Source: Gp6-AA40 sp963723495
GTDB taxonomy: Bacteria; Acidobacteriota; Vicinamibacteria; Vicinamibacterales; UBA2999
Length of the DNA: 64,000 nt
Assembly (NCBI GenBank): GCA_963723495.1
Contig: CAVRQR010000012.1
Span: 372,001-436,000, forward strand
Direction: 5' to 3'
Under the pieces are notes generated by a model that was not told the origin of the DNA, did no database searches, and saw only the letters and a list, made by a program, of their open reading frames with translations. Made by a program: the position numbers and the translations under genes. Below, piece after piece: positions 31,430-40,898 of this stretch (positions are counted from its first letter, which is position 1; every line of letters starts with the position of its first letter).

Positions 31430-32923
31430 CTAGGTTTCTTCTTCCGCGACCGGCTTCAGAACCATCTCGCCCGCGTACTGCTGGATGATCGAGAGCAGGC
31501 CCGTGTAGAGGAAACCGACCTGGAAGAGCACCAGGAACGGAAGCGTGCCGAAGATACCGTTGGCGAGCGCGTAGAACACCGTTGCCGTGAAGTAGAGACC
31601 CAGCGCCAGCTCGATCATCGGCTGCACGACAAAGCTCTGTCGGTATTTCTTGCCGATCCACTCGTCGGCGGCCACCTCGATGCGGTACTTCGGCGTGCGC
31701 GCAAACTCGCTCTGACGATTGAACACCGCCTCTAACACGGCCCGCGTGTTGTTGACAGCGAGGCCGATGCCGATCGACATGAGGAAGGGCAGGTACTTGA
31801 CGCGCGTGATCCAGTCGGCGTGCAGCTCACGCTGACACACGAGATAGAAGTTGGCCACCGACGCCGTCGCCGCGAAGAACAGCGGCACGTCGATGAGCAT
31901 CATCTCGTACCAACCCATGTTGTAGCGAATGTCCATCGCCGGCGCCATGAGCACCGACAGCACGCACATCAACGGGTAATTGAAGTTTGCGGTCAGGTGA
32001 AAGAACGCCTCGGCCTTCACACCGAAGGGCATCGACGAACGCAGGATGCGCGGCAACAGCTTGCTGCACGTCTGCACTGAACCCTTCGCCCAGCGGTGCT
32101 GCTGCGATTTGAACGAGTTCATCTCAACCGGCACTTCGGCGGGTGACACGAGGTCCGGCAGGAATACGAACTTCCAGCCCTTCAGCTGCGCGCGGTAACT
32201 GAGATCGAGGTCCTCGGTCAGCGTATCGTGCTGCCAGCCGCCGGCATCGACGATCGCTTCACGCCGCCAGATGCCGGCCGTTCCATTGAAGTTGAAGAAG
32301 AAGCCGGCGCGGTTCCGTCCGCCGTGCTCGAGCACGAAGTGGCCGTCGAGCAGAATCGCCTGGATCTTCGTCAGCAGCGAGTATTCCTGGTTGATGTGCC
32401 CCCAGCGCGCCTGCACCATGGCAATCGCCGGGTCGACGAAGAATGGCACCGTGCGAGTCAGGAAATCCGGGGTCGGGACGAAGTCCGCATCGAAGATTGC
32501 AATGAAGTCGCCCTTGGCGACCTTCATGCCGGCCTCGAGGGCACCCGCCTTGTAGCCGGTTCGATCGGTCCGATGAAGATAGGTGATGTCGATCCCGTTG
32601 GCCGCGTTGCGTCGCACGGCCTGTTCGGCCACACTGCACGTCTCGTCGGTGGAATCGTCGAGGACCTGGATTTCGAGCAACTCGCGCGGATACGTCCAAC
32701 TGGCAGACGGCGTCGATGAGACGATCGGCCACGTACATCTCGTTGTAGATCGGGAGCTGGATCGTGACTGGCGGGAGCGCGCCCATCGGTCCCGCCGGGA
32801 CCGGCCGCTTTCCCTTGTTTTTCATGTACAGGTACACAAGGTAGTACCTGTGCCAACCGTAGACGGCAAGAATGACAGGACGAAGAAATAGGTGCCGAGA
32901 ATCAGCGTTTCAGAGACGGTCAT
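31430..32923 (-). CDS. Family 2 glycosyltransferase, cellulose-synthase-like (two frameshifts)
   Basis: A membrane-embedded processive-type GT2. It carries the signatures VLDDSTDETC (substrate Asp), FDADFVP (DxD-like), TEDLDLSYR (catalytic base) and QQHRWAKGS (QxxRW), then about six C-terminal helices (for example PFLVLFQVGFLYTGLLSII). Start ATG 32923; slips near 32875 (LILGTYFFVL to LAVYGWHRYYLVYLYMKN) and 32692 (VCQLD to PRELLEIQV). Related enzymes are often annotated 'cellulose synthase catalytic subunit', but PilZ and other bcs genes are absent. The product may be a lipid-linked glucoside or an exopolysaccharide. The sequence does not decide. Confidence 0.85.
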
Positions 32924-33022
32924 ACGAGAGGATCGTCCGTGGGGGCATGTGTTCCGATTATATTGTCGCGTTGCGCAAAGTTCAATGAAACCGGGGCCTT
33001 TTTTCCGTTTCTTTCACGAGCC

Positions 33023-33781
33023 ATGACCGAATCCGAACTCCGCCGCCTGCTCGATGCCGTCTCAACAGGGGCGATCGAAACCGGCACAGCTGCCTCACGT
33101 ATCCTCGACGCGCTTCGTGCCGCTCCATTCGAAGACCTTGGCTTCGCGCGGGTCGACCAGCATCGGCATCTGCGGCAGGGGTTCCCTGAAGTCGTGCTTG
33201 GTTTAGGGAAGACGCCCGCACAAATCGCCGCCATCGCCGAACGAATCGTCTCAGCCGGACATTCGTTGCTCGTAACGCGCACGACGCTCGAGGCTTTCGA
33301 CGCCGTACGCGACGTGGTGCCGGACGCAACGTTCCATGGCGAAGCGCGCGCGATCACGTTGAGCCAGGGAGAGACTCCGCGCGGCCATGGAATCGTGCTC
33401 GTGTCCTGTGCCGGCACCTCCGATCTGCCGGTCGCAGAGGAGGCCGTCGTGACCGCCGAGCTGATGGGCAACACCGTCGATCGCCTGTACGACGTCGGCG
33501 TGGCTGGCTTGCATCGACTCCTCACCGAGCAAGATCGTCTCCGACGCGCACGCGTGCTCATCGTCGTGGCCGGGATGGAGGGCGCGCTCCCGAGCGTGAT
33601 TGGCGGACTCGTCAGCGTGCCGGTGATCGCCGTGCCGACGAGCGTCGGTTACGGCGCCAGCTTCAACGGCATCGCCGCATTACTCGGGATGCTCAACAGC
33701 TGCGCGAGCGGCGTCGCGGTCGTCAACATCGACAACGGATTCGGCGCGGCGTGCGTAGCGAGTCGAATTAATCATCTCTAA
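33023..33781 (+). CDS. larB: LarB, nickel-pincer cofactor biosynthesis
   Basis: LarB carboxylates and hydrolyses NaAD in the pathway to the nickel-pincer nucleotide of lactate racemase and its homologues. The protein has the AIR-carboxylase-like C-terminal domain: IVLVSCAGTSDLPVAEEAVVTAELMG, YDVGVAGLHRLL, VVAGMEGALPSVIGGLVSVPVIAVPTSVGYGAS and VVNIDNGFGA (each read in parts). Its N terminus MTESELRRLLDAVSTGAI is typical. At 252 residues the length is normal. larC, larE and a larA homologue are not in this window, so it may be an orphan copy. It is transcribed away from the glycosyltransferase, with about 100 bases between. Confidence 0.92.
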   Translation: MTESELRRLLDAVSTGAIETGTAASRILDALRAAPFEDLGFARVDQHRHLRQGFPEVVLGLGKTPAQIAAIAERIVSAGHSLLVTRTTLEAFDAVRDVVPDATFHGEARAITLSQGETPRGHGIVLVSCAGTSDLPVAEEAVVTAELMGNTVDRLYDVGVAGLHRLLTEQDRLRRARVLIVVAGMEGALPSVIGGLVSVPVIAVPTSVGYGASFNGIAALLGMLNSCASGVAVVNIDNGFGAACVASRINHL

Positions 33782-33883
33782 CTCCCAAGATCCAACTCCC
33801 AACTCCCAAAGCCTCGAAGTGATCCGAGCATTGTGGTTGGGAGTTTGGGTTTGGGTTTGGAGTTGGGAGATGGCAGTTGGGAG
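33780..33883. repeat. Heptamer repeat with inverted arms, unit AACTCCC / TTGGGAG
   Basis: Left heptads AACTCCC, AAGATCC, AACTCCC, AACTCCC (33780-33807) begin inside the larB TAA stop. Right arms TTGGGAG (33837-33843) and the in-phase run TTTGGAG, TTGGGAG, ATGGCAG, TTGGGAG (33856-33883) are complementary. The element fills most of the gap to mutS2. Confidence 0.88.
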
Positions 33884-33938
33884 TTGACGGCGTGGTACAC
33901 TGAAAGGCTCCTGTTTCACCCTCCGAGCAGAGATCTCC

Positions 33939-36413
33939 ATGCACGCGGGCGCCCTGAGGGCTCTCGAGTTCGATCGCATCGTGGCAGTCGTCTCTGGTCT
34001 AGCCGTCACGCCAACCGGTCAGGCCAGGCTGGCGGAGCTGCAGCCGGTCGTCGAGGCGCAGCGGGTGATCGGCTTGCAGCGCGCCACGACCGAAGGCACC
34101 AGGTTCCTCAACGATCATCCCGGGTTTCCGCTCCGCGCGCCGTCTGATCTCGAAGCGATCCTTGATGCGCTTGCCGTCGAGGGTCGAGCGCTCGAGTCGC
34201 TGCGCCTGTTGAAGCTGGGAGACTATCTCGAGTCGATCGAGCACTCCCGTCAGACCATCAGGAGAGTCGGATCGGCGTTTCCAATACTGAGTCAGCAGGT
34301 TGACGCGGTCGCGTCGTTTGCCGGCGAGATCGCCGATGTGCGGCGGAAGATCGAGCCTTCCGGCGACGTCGCTGACAACGCGAGCCCGGCACTCGGACAG
34401 ATTCGGGATCGGCTGCGGCGGCAGAAACAGCGCCTTCGAACGACACTCGATTCGTTTCTGCGCGGACGCGAAACCGCGAAGTACCTGCAGGAACAGGTCG
34501 TCACGGACCGCAACGGTCGACACGTGTTGATGGTGCGTGCCGAGCATCGATCGGCCATTCCGGGAATCGTTCACGGTGGATCGACCAGCGGCGCCAGCCT
34601 GTTCGTCGAGCCGCTCGAAACCGTCGAGATCAACAACGACATCGTCGCGCTCGAGGAGCAGGAGATGGAGGAGGTGCAGCGCATTCTGCTCGCGCTCACC
34701 GATGCCTTCCGCTCGCGTCCCGACGAGCTCGCGCGAACCGTCGAAGTCGCCACCGCGCTCGATGTCATCCAGGCTCGCGCACGCTTTTCGCTGATGACTG
34801 CCTCGGTCGAACCGATCATCTCTGCCGATGGGACGTTCGAGATGAAGGGTGCTCGACATCCTTTGTTGATGCGCGCCGTGAGGGATCGAGAGGCGGTCGA
34901 GGATGACGGGCAGGATGACTCCCGACCCCATTACGATCCTGTTCCGGTCGATATTCTGCTGACGCCGCCGACGCGCATCCTCCTGATCACCGGTCCCAAC
35001 ACTGGCGGCAAGACGGTTGCGCTCAAGACGGCGGGACTGCTGGCGGCGATGGCACAGTCGGGTTTGCACATTCCGGTTGACGCAGGGTCCCGCATCCCGG
35101 TGTTCAGATCGCTCTTCGCCGACATCGGTGACGAGCAGTCGATCTCTGCGAGCCTGAGTACGTTCTCGGCCCACATCACCAACATCGTGTCGATGGACCG
35201 CTCGCTCGCGCTTCCTGCCCTCGTGTTGGTCGACGAGATCGGTGCGGGCACGGATCCGGTCGAAGGCGGCGCGCTTGGCATTGCGGTCATCGATCACTTC
35301 CGCAAGCGCGGTGCGCATCTCATCGCGACGACGCACTACGACTCGCTGAAGTCGTACGCATCGACGACCGAGGGCGTTGCAGGCGCGGCGTTCGGCTTCA
35401 CCCCGGAGACGTTCGCACCGACCTACCGGCTCGTCTACGGATCGCCCGGACGGAGTCTGGCCATCGAGATTGCGGCAAGGCTCGGGATGCCGGCGGCCGT
35501 GATCGCCGCCGCGCGCGAGAACCTGAGCGACAAGGAGAAACAGCTGGCCGAGCACCTGGCTCGCGTGGACGACGACCTGCGGAGACTGGAGGCAGAACGC
35601 CGGACGGTCGGACGGGAACGGGCGGCTCTGGCCGATATCGAACGGACTCTCCGGTCCCGAGAGGACTCGGTCCGGGAGCGCGAGAACACTTACCGCCGTC
35701 GTCTCGATGCCAGACTCGACGATCAGTTGCGTGAAGGCCGGCGCGAGATCGACAGCATCATCGAGGGGCTCAAAGCCAGGACGTCCGAGCTGTCGCAGCA
35801 GGCGGCGCGCCGCATGGCGGCGAGTGTGAACACAGGCGAGACCGGTTCGGCACGGGCTGATGCGCGCGCGGCACTCGAACGGGTCGTGGGGCGTCTCAAG
35901 TCGGGTGTGGCGTCGCCGCGCACGGGCGCTTCATCGCCGGCCTCCGAGCCCAGCGTGCCGATCGAAGAAGGTACCAGGGTCACTGTTGGCGGGATGGGCA
36001 TCGAAGGCGTGGTGATCGAAATACTCGGCAAGCAGGCCGAGATCGATGTGAAGGGCAAGCGATTGCGTGCACCGGTGCGGGATCTGCGGGCCATCGGCAA
36101 GACGGAGCGATCCGAGGCACAACCGGCGCGCGTCAAAGTCAGCGTCGACCTGCAGCCGCGCGAGGGGTCGCGATCAGAGGTCAACGTCATTGGCTGCACC
36201 GTCGACGAAGCGATCGCCCGCGTCGAGAAGTTTCTCGATGAGTCGACCATGAGCGATCAGCAGGTCATTCGTATCATTCACGGTCACGGCACGGGGCAGC
36301 TGCGGCGCGGTCTCGCTGAATTCCTGAAGGAGCATCCGCTTGTCGCGAAGTTCGACCTCGCCCCGACGAATCAGGGTGGAGGCGGGGTCACGGTGGTGGA
36401 GTTGAAGGACTAA
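33939..36413 (+). CDS. mutS2: MutS2 ATPase/endonuclease
   Basis: MutS2 suppresses homologous recombination and rescues collided ribosomes. Of 824 residues, about 1-300 form the core and clamp. The ATPase has the Walker A ITGPNTGGKTVALKTAGL, the MutS motif ADIGDEQSISASLSTFSAHI and Walker B ALVLVDEIGAGTDP. A charged coiled coil follows (KEKQLAEHLARVDDDLRRLEAERR). The C-terminal Smr endonuclease domain has LDLQPR-type start (VSVDLQPREGSRSEV) and the HGHGTGQLRRGL motif. It is intact and heads the run mutS2-dnaG-rpoD, with dnaG starting 13 bases after its stop. Confidence 0.96.
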   Translation: MHAGALRALEFDRIVAVVSGLAVTPTGQARLAELQPVVEAQRVIGLQRATTEGTRFLNDHPGFPLRAPSDLEAILDALAVEGRALESLRLLKLGDYLESIEHSRQTIRRVGSAFPILSQQVDAVASFAGEIADVRRKIEPSGDVADNASPALGQIRDRLRRQKQRLRTTLDSFLRGRETAKYLQEQVVTDRNGRHVLMVRAEHRSAIPGIVHGGSTSGASLFVEPLETVEINNDIVALEEQEMEEVQRILLALTDAFRSRPDELARTVEVATALDVIQARARFSLMTASVEPIISADGTFEMKGARHPLLMRAVRDREAVEDDGQDDSRPHYDPVPVDILLTPPTRILLITGPNTGGKTVALKTAGLLAAMAQSGLHIPVDAGSRIPVFRSLFADIGDEQSISASLSTFSAHITNIVSMDRSLALPALVLVDEIGAGTDPVEGGALGIAVIDHFRKRGAHLIATTHYDSLKSYASTTEGVAGAAFGFTPETFAPTYRLVYGSPGRSLAIEIAARLGMPAAVIAAARENLSDKEKQLAEHLARVDDDLRRLEAERRTVGRERAALADIERTLRSREDSVRERENTYRRRLDARLDDQLREGRREIDSIIEGLKARTSELSQQAARRMAASVNTGETGSARADARAALERVVGRLKSGVASPRTGASSPASEPSVPIEEGTRVTVGGMGIEGVVIEILGKQAEIDVKGKRLRAPVRDLRAIGKTERSEAQPARVKVSVDLQPREGSRSEVNVIGCTVDEAIARVEKFLDESTMSDQQVIRIIHGHGTGQLRRGLAEFLKEHPLVAKFDLAPTNQGGGGVTVVELKD

Positions 36414-36426
36414 CTCCCGACATGAA

Positions 36427-38196
36427 ATGGCTCTATACCCCCAGCAGTTCATCGACGACCTGAAACACCAGGCGGACATCGTCGTGGTGATCCAGGACTA
36501 CGTGTCGCTGAAGAAGACCGGGGCGACCTACAAGGGCCTCTGTCCATTTCACGGCGAGAAGACGCCATCCTTTCAGGTCAACAGGGATAAGGGATTCTTC
36601 CACTGCTTTGGCTGCGGCGTCGGCGGTGACGTGATCAAGTTTCTCGAGCTCCACGAGAAGGTGGGCTTTCCGGATGCGGTGAGGCTCCTGGCGCAACGCT
36701 TCGGGATGACGCTCCCTGAAATGGAGCAGACCGACGATCAGCGGGCAAGCACCGCCGAACGGGAAACGCTGCTCAAGGTGCACGAGGTCGCGGCCACGTG
36801 GTTCCGGGAACAATTGCTCCTGCCGTCCGGTACCCGGATCCGGCGCCAGATCGCCGGGCGCGACATCACCGACGCGACGTCCGAGGCCATGGGCCTCGGC
36901 TTTGCGCCGCCCTCGCGAACCGCGCTCAAGGAGGCTCTCCTGAAGCAGGGGTTCTCCGAAGGGGTGCTCGTGCGCGCCGGACTTCTCGTCCAACGTGACG
37001 AGGGTGGCACGGTCGACCGGTTCCGCAACCGATTGATGATTCCCATCCGGCGGGACACCGGGTCGGTCATTGCTTTCGGCGGGCGCGCGGTCGACGCCGA
37101 CCAGCAGCCCAAATACCTGAACTCACCCGAGACGCCCATCTACACGAAAGGGCGGACGTTGTACGGGCTGGATCTCAGCAAGGCTGGGCTACGTCAAAAA
37201 GGATTTGGGATTGTGGTCGAGGGCTACTTTGACTTCGGTCAAGTTTTTCAGGCCGGATACCCGGTCGTGGCCTCGTGCGGAACGGCATTGACGCCTCAGC
37301 AGGTTCAGCAGCTGCATAGGTTTGCGACGAAAGTCGTCCTCTGCTTCGATCCCGATGCGGCCGGGCAGGGAGCAACGGCCAAGTCGTGCGAATTGTTTGT
37401 GGCCGAGGGCTTTGACGTGAATGTGGCCGAACTTCCTGCTGGGCAGGACCCGGATACCTTCATCCGTACGCAGGGAGGCTCCGAATACGGTGAACGTTTG
37501 AAGCACTCCAAGCCGTATCTGGAGTATCTGCTGGACAGGACGGCCGCAGGTTACAACCTGAACAGCGACGAAGGACGGGTGAAGTTTCTGGCCGCCATAC
37601 TTCCCACCGCCGCGCGGATTCCCGACGCCGCCATGCGCGATCGGTTCGCGGACCGGCTGGCCTTCAAGGCCAACGTGACCGACGACGTGGTGCGGGCGAA
37701 GATTCGAGAGGCGGCTGTCCAGAAACAGACCACCATCGCCATGAATACGATTCCGAGCTTCGGGCAGGTCACCAAGGCAGAAAAAGGCCTGATCTGGTGG
37801 CTCATCCACGAGCCAGAGCCGGCGCTGGCGGCCTTATCCGAGCTCGAGCCGTCTGATTTTGATGGGCTGGCCAGCCGATCCGTGCTGGATCTGGCGCGGA
37901 GACTGAACGACAATAGAGGTTTCTCTCCTTCTGTGTTGCTCGAGCGTCTAAACATGGTAGAGGCCCAGCTCGTCACCGGGATTGCGAGCGAGCCTGCGGG
38001 CAGCGCCTGGGCGGCTTCGTTTTGCGTACAACAGCTGAAGCGCCTGCGCTACGAGCGGGAGCGTGCGGGTGTGCAACGCGAGATCGAACAGCTGCAGGCA
38101 AAGGGAGCCGGCAATAGCGTCGAGATCAACGCGTTGCTGACGCGGAATGGAGACCTCGGACGTCTAATACAGGCCCTCGTGATAGCGGAGGATTGA
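36427..38196 (+). CDS. dnaG: DNA primase
   Basis: DnaG makes RNA primers for replication. The 589-residue protein has the CHC2 zinc site (C39, H42, C60, C63 in LCPFHGEKTPSFQ and FFHCFGCG). The TOPRIM core has VVEGYFDFGQVFQAGY (Glu), then CFDPDAAGQGAT and LPAGQDPDTFI. The C-terminal helicase-binding region is Glu/Arg rich. The TGA stop (38194-38196) lies 2 bases before the rpoD start codon, so rpoD translation is coupled to dnaG, as in the classical macromolecular-synthesis operon without rpsU. Confidence 0.96.
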   Translation: MALYPQQFIDDLKHQADIVVVIQDYVSLKKTGATYKGLCPFHGEKTPSFQVNRDKGFFHCFGCGVGGDVIKFLELHEKVGFPDAVRLLAQRFGMTLPEMEQTDDQRASTAERETLLKVHEVAATWFREQLLLPSGTRIRRQIAGRDITDATSEAMGLGFAPPSRTALKEALLKQGFSEGVLVRAGLLVQRDEGGTVDRFRNRLMIPIRRDTGSVIAFGGRAVDADQQPKYLNSPETPIYTKGRTLYGLDLSKAGLRQKGFGIVVEGYFDFGQVFQAGYPVVASCGTALTPQQVQQLHRFATKVVLCFDPDAAGQGATAKSCELFVAEGFDVNVAELPAGQDPDTFIRTQGGSEYGERLKHSKPYLEYLLDRTAAGYNLNSDEGRVKFLAAILPTAARIPDAAMRDRFADRLAFKANVTDDVVRAKIREAAVQKQTTIAMNTIPSFGQVTKAEKGLIWWLIHEPEPALAALSELEPSDFDGLASRSVLDLARRLNDNRGFSPSVLLERLNMVEAQLVTGIASEPAGSAWAASFCVQQLKRLRYERERAGVQREIEQLQAKGAGNSVEINALLTRNGDLGRLIQALVIAED

Positions 38197-38198
38197 TC

Positions 38199-39899
38199 TT
38201 GTCGATTGAAGAGAAATACGACGAAGTACGCCAGCTGATCACCGTCGGCAAAGAAAAGGGCTACCTGCTCTACGACGAAGTCAACGAGCTGCTACCCTCG
38301 GAGATCACATCGTCGGAAGAGCTCGACGACCTGTTCAATGCCTTCGGCAGCGCGGGCATCGAGGTCGTCGATTCGGACAAAGCGTACCGCGGCGACAAGG
38401 ACTTCGATCGTGACGGCTCCGGCGACGAACCGGAACTGGACCTCACGCCCGGCGCGCTCGACAAGACGAACGACCCGGTCCGCATGTACTTGCGGGAGAT
38501 GGGAACTGTTCCCCTGCTCACGCGCGAGGGTGAAGTCGCCATCGCCAAGCGCATCGAGCGCGGCAAGCTTGCCGTCATCAAGTCGATTTCGCGAACCCCC
38601 ACCATTGCCAAGCGCATCCTCATCATGGGCGATCAGCTCAGGGCAGGGGAGCGCACCATTCGCGAGCTGGTGATTTTCAGCGACGAGGAAATCACCGATG
38701 AAGTGATCCAGGAGCGCGCGGTCGAAGTCCTCGGTCAGATCGAAGCGGTGCGCAAGGCGCGCGGCAATTACACGAAGCTGGTCGAGAAGCTCGAGGACGT
38801 TCCGAAGAAGGACAAGCGCAAGTACCGTCGCGCACGACTGAAGACGCTGCGGGCGTGGGTGGATGTCTCGCGCCGCATCCGCGAAATCGAGTTCACCGAG
38901 ACGGTGAAGCGCCGCCTCGTCGACGAAGTCAAGGAAGCGGTCGACGCGGTCGTCAAGGTGCAGCGCGAGGCCGACCATCTCGATCGCCAGCTCAATCCCA
39001 AGGCGAAGGTCAAGGGTCCCAAGCTCAAGGAAGAAGAGAAGAAGAACTTCCTCAAGCGCTCCAAGGACCTGCGGCTTCAGGTCAAGCAGATGGTGGACGA
39101 CCTGGAGGAGACGCCCGAGCGGCTCCGCCGCACCATCGAGGTCATCCAGCGCGGTGAGGCCCAGGCCGAGCAAGCGAAGAAAGAGCTGGTCGAAGCCAAC
39201 CTCCGTCTGGTCGTCTCGATCGCAAAGAAGTACACCAACCGCGGGCTCCAGTTCCTTGATCTGATTCAGGAAGGCAACATCGGCCTGATGAAGGCGGTCG
39301 ACAAGTTCGAGTACCGCCGCGGCTACAAGTTCTCGACCTACGCCACGTGGTGGATCCGCCAGGCGATCACCAGAGCGATCGCGGACCAGGCGCGGACGAT
39401 CCGCATCCCGGTCCACATGATCGAAACCATCAACAAGCTCATTCGCACCTCGCGCGCCCTCGTGCAGGAGCTCGGTCGCGAGCCGACCTCCGAAGAGATC
39501 GCCAAGCGGATGGACATTCCGGTGGCGAAGGTCCGCAAGGTCCTCAAGATCGCGCAGGAACCGATCTCGCTGGAGACGCCGATCGGTGAGGAAGAAGATT
39601 CACATCTTGGCGACTTCATCGAAGACCGCAACATCGTGTCGCCGGCCGAGGCGGTCATCAATCTGAACCTGAAGGAGCAGACCGAGGCGGTGCTCAAGAC
39701 GTTGACCCCGCGCGAGGAGAAGGTCATCAAGATGCGGTTCGGCGTGGGCGATGGCAGCGAGCACACGCTCGAAGAGGTCGGTCAGAACTTCGCCGTCACC
39801 CGCGAACGCATTCGGCAGATAGAGGCCAAGGCACTCCGCAAGCTGCGGCACCCCTCGCGATCGCGTAAGCTCAAGGCCTTTTTGGAAGGTCGCACGTAG
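38199..39899 (+). CDS. rpoD: Primary sigma factor, sigma-70
   Basis: The housekeeping sigma factor, 566 residues. I choose the TTG at 38199 because GGAGG (38187-38191) lies 7 bases upstream; an in-frame TTG at 38193 overlaps the dnaG stop and is too close. Region 1.1 (EKYDEVRQLITVGKEKGYLLYDEV) is followed by region 1.2 (DPVRMYLREMGTVPLLTREGE) and a long charged non-conserved segment. Region 2 comes next (NLRLVVSIAKKYTNRGLQFLDLIQEGN; FSTYATWWIRQAITRAIADQ), then region 3, and region 4 ends with VTRERIRQIEAKALRKLRHP. It is intact and immediately followed by a heptamer hairpin that could act as transcription terminator. Confidence 0.97.
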   Translation: MSIEEKYDEVRQLITVGKEKGYLLYDEVNELLPSEITSSEELDDLFNAFGSAGIEVVDSDKAYRGDKDFDRDGSGDEPELDLTPGALDKTNDPVRMYLREMGTVPLLTREGEVAIAKRIERGKLAVIKSISRTPTIAKRILIMGDQLRAGERTIRELVIFSDEEITDEVIQERAVEVLGQIEAVRKARGNYTKLVEKLEDVPKKDKRKYRRARLKTLRAWVDVSRRIREIEFTETVKRRLVDEVKEAVDAVVKVQREADHLDRQLNPKAKVKGPKLKEEEKKNFLKRSKDLRLQVKQMVDDLEETPERLRRTIEVIQRGEAQAEQAKKELVEANLRLVVSIAKKYTNRGLQFLDLIQEGNIGLMKAVDKFEYRRGYKFSTYATWWIRQAITRAIADQARTIRIPVHMIETINKLIRTSRALVQELGREPTSEEIAKRMDIPVAKVRKVLKIAQEPISLETPIGEEEDSHLGDFIEDRNIVSPAEAVINLNLKEQTEAVLKTLTPREEKVIKMRFGVGDGSEHTLEEVGQNFAVTRERIRQIEAKALRKLRHPSRSRKLKAFLEGRT

Positions 39900-39916
39900 C
39901 GGGTATGCTCCTCGTC

Positions 39917-39991
39917 AACTCCCAACTCCCAAGAACCAACTCCCAAGACCGCGTTGGGATTTGGGAGTTGGCACAAGAGGCAGATTGGGAG
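39917..39991. repeat. Heptamer repeat hairpin downstream of rpoD, unit AACTCCC
   Basis: AACTCCC, AACTCCC, AAGAACC, AACTCCC, AAGACCG run from 39917 to 39951. TTGGGAT and TTGGGAG run from 39954 to 39967, with another TTGGGAG at 39985. Bases 39936-39946 and 39961-39971 form a perfect 11-base inverted repeat with a 14-base loop. It ends 9 bases before the tRNA gene. Confidence 0.88.
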
Positions 39992-40000
39992 TTGAATTGA

Positions 40001-40073
40001 GGGCCCGTAGCTCAGCGGTTAGAGCGGCCGGCTCATAATCGGTTGGTCCCAGGTTCGAATCCTGGCGGGCCCA
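40001..40073 (+). tRNA. tRNA with anticodon CAU, probably tRNA-Ile2 (lysidine type)
   Basis: The cloverleaf is complete. The acceptor stem GGGCCCG (40001-40007) pairs with CGGGCCC (40066-40072) and has discriminator A. The D arm has the short loop AGCGGTTAGAGC. The anticodon stem is GCCGG/TCGGT with loop CTCATAA, and the T arm is CCAGG-TTCGAAT-CCTGG. CCA is not encoded. The anticodon CAU fits elongator Met or Ile2. The short D loop, the ATAATCGGTTGG segment and the GGGCCC acceptor resemble bacterial ileX-type tRNAs more than elongator tRNA-Met, hence the call; initiator tRNA is excluded by the G1-C72 pair and the lack of three G-C pairs at the anticodon stem. Confidence 0.9.
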
Positions 40074-40151
40074 CTCCAACCTTCGCTCACGCTTGCGGAT
40101 GTGACCGGGAGCTTCGGTTGGCAAGCCAGACAAAGTTGCGAAAATGACCAG

Positions 40152-40898
40152 ATGCTTCCAGACCTAGAACGCCTCATTCAGCTTCAGCGCCTGGAAACGA
40201 TCATTGCCGACGCGAAAGCGGCCATCACGCTGCACCCACAACGGCTCGCGGTCCTCGACGAACGACTGAACGAGGCGAAGCAGGCAGTCGAATCCGTCAA
40301 GGAAGAACTCAAGAAGAACCACGACCGTCGGCGCGAGCTCGAAAAGGACGTGGCGCTGTATCAGGGCCGCCTCACCAAGTTCAAGGACCAGCTCTCGGCC
40401 GTCAAGACCAACCGCGAATACCAGGCGATGCAGCACGAGATCGCCACCGCGCAGAGCGACCTCGGCTCGGTCGAAGAGAAAATGCTGGAGCAGATGCTCG
40501 CCGACGACGATCTCAACGCCGCGGCGAAAAAAGCCGAGGCGGCTCTTGCGGCGCAATCGAAGGAGATCGAGGCCGAGAAGAAGGCGCACAGCCAGGAACT
40601 CACGGCGACCGAAGCATCGCTGAAGAAGTCGACCGAGGCGCGTGCGGCGCTGGTGAAGGATCTCGAGCCGCGCCTCATGGCCTTGTTCGAACAGGTGGCG
40701 AGAGTCCGCAAAGGCGTCGCGATCTGCAGTGCGACACGCGACGGCCTCTGTTCTGTCTGCCACGTCCGCCTGCGGCCGTCGGTCTTCCAGCAAGTCCGCC
40801 ACAACGACTCGATCGTGCAGTGTGACAGCTGCCAGCGGGTGCTCTACTGGGTCCCGCCACCGCCACCGGTCGAACCTCCAGTCTTTCACGCTTCGTGA
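40152..40898 (+). CDS. Coiled-coil protein with C-terminal zinc ribbon (CT398/YbgI-type)
   Basis: A 248-residue protein with a long coiled coil (residues about 20-190: ERLIQLQRLETIIADAKAAI, ELKKNHDRRRELEKDVALYQ). It ends in a four-cysteine ribbon, LCSVCHVRLRPSVFQQ and QCDSCQRVLYW. The family, known from CT398 of Chlamydia and HP0958/FlgZ of Helicobacter, binds RNA or RpoN in characterised cases. Its role here is unknown. I start at ATG 40152. Its stop overlaps the rnhA GTG by GTGA, so the two are coupled. Confidence 0.88.
   Translation: MLPDLERLIQLQRLETIIADAKAAITLHPQRLAVLDERLNEAKQAVESVKEELKKNHDRRRELEKDVALYQGRLTKFKDQLSAVKTNREYQAMQHEIATAQSDLGSVEEKMLEQMLADDDLNAAAKKAEAALAAQSKEIEAEKKAHSQELTATEASLKKSTEARAALVKDLEPRLMALFEQVARVRKGVAICSATRDGLCSVCHVRLRPSVFQQVRHNDSIVQCDSCQRVLYWVPPPPPVEPPVFHAS

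Noticed and set aside
33780..33883. CRISPR array
   Set aside because: The repeats are 7 bases long without unique spacers of constant length, and no cas genes are near.
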